DNA from: Deinococcus sp.
GTDB lineage: Bacteria > Deinococcota > Deinococci > Deinococcales > Deinococcaceae
Direction: 5' to 3'
NCBI GenBank assembly: GCA_018260275.1
Contig: JAGLBK010000123.1
Span: 1-8,077, forward strand
Length of the DNA stretch: 8,077 bases
Positions 1 through 5,832 of this stretch are shown here, one piece after another. Below the pieces are notes generated by a model. It had not been told where the DNA came from and made no database searches. It was given only the letters and a program-made list of their open reading frames with translations. Position 1 is the first letter of the stretch. Each line of letters starts with the position of its first letter. The translations under genes were made by a program, and so were the position numbers.

Positions 1-150
1 CTGCTATACGAGCACCGCATCATGGACCCGGACGATCTGGGCAAGGTCAACGTGGCCTTTTTCGACGCCAACATGTGGCTGGCGCTGACCATGCTGGGCG
101 GCGTGATCGTGGACGTGGCGTGGCGCACCTGGCAGCTGCATCACGCATGA
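1..150 (+). CDS. UbiA-family polyprenyltransferase, C-terminal end (5' truncated by window)
   Basis: This is the last 49 codons of a gene that begins outside the window; the frame is open from base 1 to the TGA at 148-150. The visible residues include YEHRIMDPDDLGKVNVAFFDAN followed by a hydrophobic stretch (MWLALTMLGGVIVDVAW). The pattern YEH-x-(5)-D-L-x-K-V-N-x-AFF-x-x-N before a last membrane helix is typical of the C-terminus of UbiA-superfamily membrane prenyltransferases. These attach a polyprenyl chain to an aromatic ring in quinone synthesis (UbiA, MenA and MqnP types). In a menaquinone-using Deinococcus-like host a menaquinone-pathway role is likely, but the active-site Asp-rich motifs lie outside the window, so the subtype is open. 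It ends 35 bases before the next possible start, with no clear terminator. Confidence 0.75.
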   Translation: MLYEHRIMDPDDLGKVNVAFFDANMWLALTMLGGVIVDVAWRTWQLHHA

Positions 151-172
151 GGCGCCAGATGAGGCGGGCGGG

Positions 173-178
173 TAGAAT
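173..178 (+). promoter_or_regulatory. -10 box TAGAAT of a putative leaderless promoter
   Basis: TAGAAT matches the TANNNT -10 consensus and ends 7 bases before the ATG at 186. That is the spacing at which transcription would start on or next to the A of the ATG, as in known Deinococcus leaderless transcripts. I see no good -35 hexamer 16-18 bases upstream. It would drive mini-ORF 186-230 and the gene at 227. Confidence 0.5.
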
Positions 179-185
179 CGGGGCA

Positions 186-230
186 ATGAGCTGGTGTCCG
201 TTTTTTCATCTGACTGGGGTGTTCTCTTGA
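186..230 (+). CDS. Leaderless 14-codon mini-ORF, stop overlaps next start (TTGA)
   Basis: The ORF reads MSWCPFFHLTGVFS and stops at the TGA at 228-230. Its ATG lies 7 bases downstream of a TAGAAT box, so it could be the very 5' end of a leaderless mRNA. Its stop overlaps the TTG (227-229) that I favour as the start of the following gene, in the arrangement TTGA used for translational coupling. No family can be assigned to so short a peptide. It may be a leader whose translation delivers ribosomes to the next start. A six-T run (201-206) lies inside it. A one-base gain there, or a -1 frameshift, would fuse it to the downstream protein, so a frameshift or an assembly error is a real alternative. 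Confidence 0.4.
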   Translation: MSWCPFFHLTGVFS

Positions 231-745
231 GTGGACCACAGGCTGGCCCGCCGCGCAGCAGCGAGTCCCGTACGAACGAGTCGCGGTCCAACGAGTCACG
301 GGCCAGCGAACGCGCCCTGGAAAACTCGGAGACCGAATTTACGGAGCGTTACGCCCAGTACGCCGCCAGCGGCCTGCTGTACCCCCAGCGCGAGGGCAGC
401 CCGCTGATGGAATTCGTCTCGGCGGGGCGGGTGCTGTACCTGTTCGACCGCACCGGACCGTACACGGCGCAGCCCGGCGAGGCCCGCGTCATCGTGCACG
501 GCATTCTGGACCCCGGACGACTGGAAGCCGTAGATGCCAGCGCTGGTGAGGAAAGCCTGACCGTCAGCGGGATCTCGGCGGTGGAAGGCGTGGGCCGCGT
601 GCTGCACGTTACGCGCCGGACCTGGGTGGTGCAGGCGCGGCTGCTGCTAGTCCTATCGGGCTTTGAAGCGTTGCCGGACGTGCTGCCCGGCGAGTGGGTC
701 CGGTTTACCACCCAGCCGCCACTGCACGGGTTTCTGGTCGAATAG
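227..745 (+). CDS. Unrecognised protein, 172 aa, with NESR-type N-terminal repeat
   Basis: I do not recognise a family. From the TTG at 227 the protein has 172 residues. Residues 1-35 are a charged, Ser/Arg/Glu-rich and probably disordered segment containing pentad repeats (SESRT, NESRS, NESRA at residues 12-26). The rest (about 45-172) looks globular and beta-rich, with alternating hydrophobic strands such as GRVLYLFDRTGPY, ARVIVHGIL and WVVQARLLLVL. There is no signal peptide or membrane helix, so a cytoplasmic protein is likely. An in-frame GTG at 194 would give 183 residues. I prefer TTG 227 because it overlaps the stop of the preceding leaderless mini-ORF and lies about 7 bases after a weak purine stretch (GGGG, 216-219). 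Neither start has a convincing Shine-Dalgarno sequence. The frame, codon use and GC content support a real gene; function is unknown. Confidence 0.7.
   Translation: MSGPQAGPPRSSESRTNESRSNESRASERALENSETEFTERYAQYAASGLLYPQREGSPLMEFVSAGRVLYLFDRTGPYTAQPGEARVIVHGILDPGRLEAVDASAGEESLTVSGISAVEGVGRVLHVTRRTWVVQARLLLVLSGFEALPDVLPGEWVRFTTQPPLHGFLVE
260..304 (+). repeat. Three tandem 15-bp units inside the 227-745 gene
   Basis: The units are AGCGAGTCCCGTACG (260-274), AACGAGTCGCGGTCC (275-289) and AACGAGTCACGGGCC (290-304). A decayed fourth copy begins at 305 (AGCGAACGCGCC). The period is five codons and keeps the frame, so copy number could vary without breaking the protein. It encodes the pentads [SN]-E-S-R-x. 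Confidence 0.85.
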
Positions 746-1057
746 CGCCAGAGCATAGACCGCCCCTGATCTGGACGGGCCACAGACGACTCTCTACTTC
801 AGCCCTCCGTGAACAATGCCCGGATTCGCTGTGCCACCACCCGCACAGGCGCTCAAGGCACCGTTAGAGGAGTTGGCGAAATGTGAATTTACCCGGTTTA
901 CCCCCTCTGCCGGGCAGCTCCGCGAGGCCCCCGCAAGGGGAAAGAGTGAGAAAAGCAGCAGCTTTACGCAAAATGCTCCGAAACAGATGTACTTGACTTC
1001 GGGAGATGGCTCAAGTTCGGTTCATGAAATGAGTGAGCCATCCCCACAACAAAGACG
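746..1057. other. Gap of about 310 bases without a convincing gene; several small hairpins
   Basis: No supportable protein gene is present. The sequence holds possible hairpins: CCCGG/CCGGG (892-896 with 910-914), CCCC-GCAA-GGGG with a GNRA-type loop (929-940), AAAGC-AGCA-GCTTT (952-965), and the much stronger inverted repeat at 1001-1045 listed separately. A TTGACT (993-998) resembles a -35 box but has no -10 partner at normal spacing. The stretch from about 880 to 1060 is richer in A+T than the flanking genes, as expected of regulatory DNA. A small RNA or a 5' leader is possible, but I recognise no known RNA family and see no clear promoter for one. Confidence 0.5.
1001..1045. repeat. Inverted repeat directly upstream of the yqeK -10 box
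   Basis: GATGGCTCA (1005-1013) is the exact reverse complement of TGAGCCATC (1034-1042). With A1004 bulged, GGG (1001-1003) pairs further with CCC (1043-1045), giving 12 pairs and a 20-base loop. The loop contains the palindrome TTCATGAA (1021-1028). No T-run follows, so it is not an intrinsic terminator. The right arm covers the place where the -35 element of the TATAAT promoter (1058-1063) would lie, which fits an operator or another regulatory structure. Confidence 0.6.
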
Positions 1058-1063
1058 TATAAT
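1058..1063 (+). promoter_or_regulatory. -10 box TATAAT, leaderless promoter of the yqeK-LCP-rsfS operon
   Basis: This is a perfect TATAAT. Six bases separate it from the ATG at 1070, so transcription should start at or beside that ATG and yield a leaderless message. The -35 position (about 1035-1040) shows no TTGACA-like hexamer and is occupied by the right arm of the 1001-1045 inverted repeat. This suggests either a -10-dominated promoter or one that needs a regulator. Confidence 0.7.
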
Positions 1064-1069
1064 CGTTCA

Positions 1070-1102
1070 ATGTCTTGGGGAACAGGTTATCCATCCAGAT
1101 GA
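1070..1102 (+). CDS. Leaderless 10-codon mini-ORF, stop overlaps yqeK start (ATGA)
   Basis: The ORF reads MSWGTGYPSR and ends with the TGA at 1100-1102, which overlaps the yqeK ATG at 1099-1101. It starts six bases after a perfect TATAAT. The yqeK ATG has no Shine-Dalgarno within 5-10 bases; the nearest AGG ends 12 bases before it. A ribosome that begins on the leaderless ATG and stops at 1102 is therefore a plausible source of yqeK translation. The peptide resembles the other leaderless mini-ORF (186-230) only in its first three residues, Met-Ser-Trp. A role as leader peptide is inferred from geometry, not from any known family. Confidence 0.45.
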   Translation: MSWGTGYPSR

Positions 1103-1731
1103 ACGCTAAGGTGCTCGAATTGCCGCTGCCACCTGCGCTTCCCGGTCTCGGCGACTGGGAGCAGCGTGTTCGTCTGATGGTGCGGCCCCGGCGTTATGAG
1201 CATGTGCGCCGGGTCGCCCAGCTGGCCTACCAGATCGCCCTGAGCAACGGCCTGAGTTTCAGTGAGGCCAACGCGGCCTACACCGCCGGAATCCTGCACG
1301 ACATTGCCCGCGACCTGCCCGACAGCGAATTGCTGCGGCTGGCTCCTGCGGAGTGCGATATTGACCTGCGCCACCCCCTTGCCCTGCATGGCCGCGCTGG
1401 CCGAACACTGCTGGAGCACTGGGGATATCACGACCAGCAGGTGCTTGAGGCGATTGAGGACCACACCACCGGGCCACGTGCCGGTCACCAGATTTCGGCG
1501 TGCGTTTATATCGCGGATGTCTCGGAACCGGGGCGGGGAGTCAACGACGATATCCGTGAATTGGCACTTTCGGACCTAAGCAGCGCCCTGAACCGCGCTA
1601 TTGTCTCCAAAGTCACGTATCTTCAGGGGCGTGACCTCCCGGTGCATCCGCGAACACTCAAGAGGTTCGAGGCCCTGCCCAAGCCGCCCGCCAGCCTGAT
1701 TCTCACTCCTTTGCCCCACGCCGAAGAGTGA
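1099..1731 (+). CDS. yqeK: YqeK-type HD-domain phosphohydrolase (symmetrical Ap4A hydrolase)
   Basis: The 210-residue protein has the HD-superfamily pattern of YqeK: YEHV with His35, GILHDIARD with His67-Asp68, LxHPLALHG with His92 and His97, DHTTGP with His122, and YIADVSEPGRG near residue 140. The family cleaves diadenosine tetraphosphate symmetrically to two ADP, using metal held by the His and Asp residues. I chose ATG 1099. The frame is open further back to a TTG at 1075, but that would overlap the leaderless mini-ORF and add a segment unlike the family. In many bacteria yqeK follows nadD and precedes rsfS. Here nadD is absent and an LCP-family gene lies between yqeK and rsfS. Its stop overlaps the GTG of the 22-codon ORF at 1728. 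The family call is secure; the enzymatic activity is inferred from the family. Confidence 0.9.
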   Translation: MNAKVLELPLPPALPGLGDWEQRVRLMVRPRRYEHVRRVAQLAYQIALSNGLSFSEANAAYTAGILHDIARDLPDSELLRLAPAECDIDLRHPLALHGRAGRTLLEHWGYHDQQVLEAIEDHTTGPRAGHQISACVYIADVSEPGRGVNDDIRELALSDLSSALNRAIVSKVTYLQGRDLPVHPRTLKRFEALPKPPASLILTPLPHAEE

Positions 1732-1796
1732 CTGCGCCGAAGCTTCTATTCGTGCCAGTCATTCTGGTGATCTTCCAGATTGAGCCGTTACTTTGA
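1728..1796 (+). CDS. 22-codon hydrophobic mini-ORF bridging yqeK and the LCP gene
   Basis: A GTG at 1728 overlaps the yqeK stop (GTGA, 1728-1731). The frame stays open for 22 codons to a TGA at 1794-1796, which overlaps the TTG start of the LCP gene (TTGA, 1793-1796). The peptide starts MTAPK and continues with the hydrophobic core LLFVPVILVIF, ending in QIEPLL, so it could be a minimal single-span membrane peptide with a basic N-terminus. It fills the gap between the two genes completely. Neither its GTG nor the LCP TTG has a Shine-Dalgarno sequence, so ribosomes may pass from yqeK through it into the LCP gene. It could be a real small membrane protein, or a spacer whose only job is coupling. 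I know no homologue. Confidence 0.45.
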   Translation: MTAPKLLFVPVILVIFQIEPLL

Positions 1797-3223
1797 GCCA
1801 TTATTTCTCCCTTGATTCCCCCACACCCGCCCCACGTCCAGAGTCTGAAACGCGCCCCGGGCCTTTTTCTGCGGGGCCAGTTCGGCCTCTATATTCAGCC
1901 CATCGCTGGCTGCGGGCCTTGCAGGTCTTTGGCCTGAGCCTAGCGAGCCTGAGTCTGGCCGGACTCGGGGTCACGCAGCTCTCCGGCCCTAGCGGAGCGG
2001 CCCCCACGTTGGTGCCCGGCAGCGCGCCGCAATTCACGGTTTTGCTGGCGGGGCGCGACATCATTTACTGCTACTACCATCTGCCCTGCAAAAACCAGGA
2101 TCAGCGCACAGGACTGCTGCAAACGCCCAACACCGACACGCTGATGCTGGTCAAGGTCAGTGGTGAGAGCGTCAATGTCTTGAACATTCCCCGCGACACC
2201 ACCGTAGGTGACTACGACTACGACAAGCCGCCCGCAGACCAGAAGATCAACAGTAAATACTGGAGTGGCGGCCCCACCGCCTTGACCCAGGGCGTAGAAG
2301 AAATTACGGGTGAGCGGATTGACTCTTACGTAATCGTGCGGGCCGACTACGTGGCGCGGGTCATCGACGCCCTGGGGGGTTTGGATGTCAACGTGCCGCA
2401 GCCGGGCATCGAATGGATTGATAAGGCCGCCGGGGTCAACCTCAAGCTGTCGCCGGGGAATCATCATCTGGGCGGTGAAGACGCCGTGCTGTTCCTGCGC
2501 GTGCGTAAGGGCTTCGGCGACGATTATGGCCGCATCGATCACCAGAAGCAGGCCCTGACCCAGCTGGCCGCCCGCCTGAAGTCGCCCAGGGGCCTCGCAG
2601 CGATGCCGACTATCCTGGGCGGAATCGGCAACGGGGTCGAAACCAATGTCGATCCGAACCTGCTGACCAGCCTGCTGCCTCACCTCAGCACAATGAAACT
2701 GCGGTTTGCGACCCTGCCGACCAACACCATTCGTCATAGCTTTAATCTGGCGGTGGACCGTGAAAAGTTGGCGCAGGTCTGGACCGCGGGAAGCACGCCG
2801 GGCAGTCCAGCAGGCAGCACAGCAGCTGTCCCCTTACCTGGCGGGGGTGCAGCTTCAGACCCGGCCACTCCGCCGGGCACCAGCACCGACCTTCAGGTCA
2901 CCATTCACGACGCGAGTGGCGCGGGGCTTGGCGCCCCACTGGCCCAGGCCCTGGGGGTGCTGGGCTACAGGAGTGTCCGGGTCGAAACCGCCGACAGCAG
3001 CAACGATTCCAGCCAGGTCTTTACCCAGGACAACGTGCAGGGGGCCGAACGGCTGGCCGACGCCCTGGGCCTTCCCCGGCTTCAGGGCGAGCGCTTTCCA
3101 GTGGACAGCGGAGAAGTCGGTATCCTGTTAGGCGCAGACGCCATGCAAAACCTCGGGGCGCTGAAGGCAGCTTATCCAGCGGCCCAGTTGCCCACTACAC
3201 AGACCAATTCGGAGAACAAATGA
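1793..3223 (+). CDS. LytR-CpsA-Psr (LCP) family glycopolymer ligase with LytR C-terminal domain
   Basis: This 476-residue protein has a Pro-rich cytoplasmic N-terminus (1-37), one membrane helix (about 40-62), an extracytoplasmic LCP domain (about 80-300), a Pro/Gly/Ser/Thr-rich linker (about 330-365) and a LytR_C-like domain (about 368-465). LCP hallmarks are VLLAGRD (83-89), TDTLMLV (114-120), VLNIPRDT (129-136), KINSKY (151-156), GGLDVNVP, and FLRVRKGFGDDYGRIDHQK with the conserved Arg residues. LCP enzymes move glycopolymers from undecaprenyl pyrophosphate to peptidoglycan or other envelope acceptors. An unusual CX5C pair (Cys93, Cys99) sits between the first two motifs. The start is the TTG at 1793, after an in-frame stop at 1781. 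It has no Shine-Dalgarno but overlaps the preceding mini-ORF stop. Its own stop overlaps the rsfS ATG (ATGA). The acceptor polymer in this host is unknown. Confidence 0.9.
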   Translation: MSHYFSLDSPTPAPRPESETRPGPFSAGPVRPLYSAHRWLRALQVFGLSLASLSLAGLGVTQLSGPSGAAPTLVPGSAPQFTVLLAGRDIIYCYYHLPCKNQDQRTGLLQTPNTDTLMLVKVSGESVNVLNIPRDTTVGDYDYDKPPADQKINSKYWSGGPTALTQGVEEITGERIDSYVIVRADYVARVIDALGGLDVNVPQPGIEWIDKAAGVNLKLSPGNHHLGGEDAVLFLRVRKGFGDDYGRIDHQKQALTQLAARLKSPRGLAAMPTILGGIGNGVETNVDPNLLTSLLPHLSTMKLRFATLPTNTIRHSFNLAVDREKLAQVWTAGSTPGSPAGSTAAVPLPGGGAASDPATPPGTSTDLQVTIHDASGAGLGAPLAQALGVLGYRSVRVETADSSNDSSQVFTQDNVQGAERLADALGLPRLQGERFPVDSGEVGILLGADAMQNLGALKAAYPAAQLPTTQTNSENK

Positions 3224-3591
3224 AACCAGACCAGCAAGCCCGCCAGCAACTCCGCGCCATTGTGGACGCCGCCCGTGAACGCCGCGCCGAAGACGTCGCC
3301 GTTCTCGACCTGACGTCCGTAAGCACCACCCTAGACTACTTCGTGATCTGCACAGCCACCGCCGGGTTGCAGCTCAACGCCATTCAGGAGAACGTTCGCC
3401 AAAAGGCGATGGAAGCCGGGTTACAGCGCCCCAGCGTCGAAGGCCCCAGCGACCGCTGGCTGCTGCTGGCCTTCGGCGGCAGTATCGTGGTTCACATCAT
3501 GACCAAGGATGCCCGCGAGTATTACGACCTCGAAGGCCTGTGGAGCGACGCCCGCAAGCTCGATTTCCCGGAAGAAGCCCAGCCCAGCTGA
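3220..3591 (+). CDS. rsfS: Ribosomal silencing factor RsfS
   Basis: The 123-residue protein matches the RsfS (RsfA, YbeB, Iojap) family over its full length. It has an N-terminal helix, DYFVIC (39-44), a mid-domain EGPSDRWLLLAFGGSIVVHIM, and the signature REYYDLEGLWSDAR (99-112). RsfS binds ribosomal protein L14 on the 50S subunit and blocks subunit joining, lowering translation when nutrients are short. The ATG overlaps the LCP stop (ATGA), and a good Shine-Dalgarno GGAG lies at 3211-3214. This gene can therefore initiate on its own, unlike the two genes before it in the operon. The yqeK/rsfS linkage is widespread in bacteria. The operon ends just after it in the hairpin at 3620-3661. Confidence 0.95.
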   Translation: MKPDQQARQQLRAIVDAARERRAEDVAVLDLTSVSTTLDYFVICTATAGLQLNAIQENVRQKAMEAGLQRPSVEGPSDRWLLLAFGGSIVVHIMTKDAREYYDLEGLWSDARKLDFPEEAQPS

Positions 3592-3619
3592 TTTTCGAGA
3601 AGGGCCAGAAGTTCGGATG

Positions 3620-3661
3620 AAAAACCCCCCGCCAACGCACCAGCGCAGGCGGGGGGTTTTT
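3620..3661. terminator. Bidirectional intrinsic terminator between rsfS and dctA
   Basis: The arms AAAACCCCCCGCC (3621-3633) and GGCGGGGGGTTTT (3648-3660) are perfect reverse complements and are extended by an A/T pair at 3620/3661. The loop is 14 bases (3634-3647). On the + strand the stem runs into six T (3657-3662). On the - strand it is likewise followed by T (complement of the A run at 3620-3624). It lies between two convergent genes, so it can end rsfS and dctA transcripts. Confidence 0.92.
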
Positions 3662-3673
3662 TGAGCGTCCAGT

Positions 3674-4999
<1,326 letters not shown>

Positions 5000-5097
5000 A
5001 TTCGTTTCAACCTCCCGCCGAAAACCCCGCAGCACGCTTTGAAACGCACCACTGCAAACTTTACGCCCCGGCGCTCCCCCCAAAAAATGAAGAGGGC

Positions 5098-5114
5098 TTT
5101 ATAGGTTTTAAACC
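5098..5114 (-). promoter_or_regulatory. -10-like TATAAA abutting palindrome, proximal dctA promoter candidate
   Basis: Read on the - strand, TATAAA (5103 to 5098) is directly preceded by the palindrome GGTTTAAAACC (5114 to 5104). It lies about 100 bases upstream of the dctA start. No clear -35 hexamer is found at 17 bases, which would fit an activator-dependent or regulated promoter. The palindrome is short, so chance is possible. Confidence 0.35.
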
Positions 5115-5138
5115 AGCGTGAGGCGACGGTTCCGATTT

Positions 5139-5156
5139 TTGGCAAGGCCAACTATA
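5139..5156 (-). promoter_or_regulatory. -10-like TATAGT followed by TTGGC-N3-GCCAA palindrome, distal dctA promoter candidate
   Basis: On the - strand TATAGT (5156 to 5151) runs into the 13-base inverted repeat TTGGCCTTGCCAA (5151 to 5139), close to where transcription would start. This is a position typical of repressor operators. There is no convincing -35. It lies in the 233-base gap between the 199-residue protein gene and dctA; the rest of that gap shows no clear terminator. Confidence 0.3.
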
Positions 5157-5232
5157 GAGCAGCTTTCGGCAGGCCGCCCCGATTTCACGCACCCGACTCC
5201 AGTCTCTCAGGGCCAGCGTTCAGCCTCAACGA

Positions 5233-5832
5233 TCAAAAGAGGTCGTCCTGCCTGCCCAACCGCATGAGCAGCGCCACCTGCCGCGCCAGCCCGGTCAGTT
5301 GCCAGCCATCCTCTAGCCGTTGCAATAGCCCCAGTTGCCCCAGCCCCAGCAGCGCCGCCCCCGTTTCCTGGCGCGACAGCCCCGGCAGGGTGGTCTGCGC
5401 GGGGATGGAGTCACTGTAAGGGTCAAAGGGGTCAAGCGAGGCCAGTAGTCCCGCCAGCACGCTCAATTCGCGTTCCGACAGTTGCTCCAGCAGGCGCAGA
5501 GTCTGGAACTTGTCCACCGCTGGCGGCGGGTAACGCAGCAGGCAGCCAGCCAGAGCGCGGGCAATCAGGCGCAGTTTGGCCTCCGACTCAGCGATTTCGG
5601 CGGCGCGGAGGGCCTGCACCACGTTGGCCCGGAAGCCGTCCGAGCGCAGGTAGTCGTGGTCTATGGCCTCGGCGTAAGCATCGGCCACGAACGCGAATTC
5701 TGCGGCCAGATGCTGGGCCAGTTTCTCGGCCTGCTGAGCGTTGGCATAGGCGTGCCACTCGCGGAAGCTGGCGGGCAGGCCCAGCGGCGTAAGGGTTTGC
5801 AGGGCGGGGTGGAGGGGGGTGAGGGCGTTCAT
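5233..5832 (-). CDS. Unrecognised 199-aa protein with possible winged-helix C-terminus
   Basis: I do not recognise this protein. It is mostly helical and Ala/Leu-rich. Residues about 25-100 form amphipathic helices (EWHAYANAQQAEKLAQHLAAEFAF, then ALRAAEIAESEAKLRLIARALAGCLL). Residues about 105-130 read DKFQTLRLLEQLSERELSVLAGLLA. The last 50 residues (LSRQETGAALLGLGQLGLLQRLEDGWQLTGLARQ) look like two helices followed by a strand-turn-strand wing, as in MarR-like or phage-type winged helices. This hints at DNA binding but is only a visual impression. The ATG overlaps the stop of the upstream gene (ATGA), and there is no Shine-Dalgarno, so it probably depends on coupled translation. It is the last gene of the - strand cluster, and its GC content is typical of the host. 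Confidence 0.75.
   Translation of the reverse strand: MNALTPLHPALQTLTPLGLPASFREWHAYANAQQAEKLAQHLAAEFAFVADAYAEAIDHDYLRSDGFRANVVQALRAAEIAESEAKLRLIARALAGCLLRYPPPAVDKFQTLRLLEQLSERELSVLAGLLASLDPFDPYSDSIPAQTTLPGLSRQETGAALLGLGQLGLLQRLEDGWQLTGLARQVALLMRLGRQDDLF

Noticed and set aside
194..226. GTG 194 as the start of the 227-745 protein
   Set aside because: Not excluded, but it has no Shine-Dalgarno, overlaps the leaderless ATG in another frame, and adds a segment without support. TTG 227 has the stop overlap.
761..780. Terminator hairpin after the 227-745 gene (GCCC/GGGC)
   Set aside because: Only about four to six pairs with a mismatch and no T-run.
993..998. TTGACT as a -35 box
   Set aside because: No TANNNT at 16-18 bases downstream; the real TATAAT is 59 bases away.
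816..1109. 97-codon + strand ORF in the gap before yqeK
   Set aside because: Low-complexity translation without family features. It runs through the inverted repeat, the TATAAT box and into yqeK in another frame.
1940..2737. 265-codon - strand ORF
   Set aside because: Antisense shadow of the LCP gene, with no recognisable motifs and no start signal.
5000..5083. Upstream TTG start for dctA (28 extra residues)
   Set aside because: The conserved N-terminus begins at ATG 4999, which has GGGAGG upstream; the extension is unlike the family.
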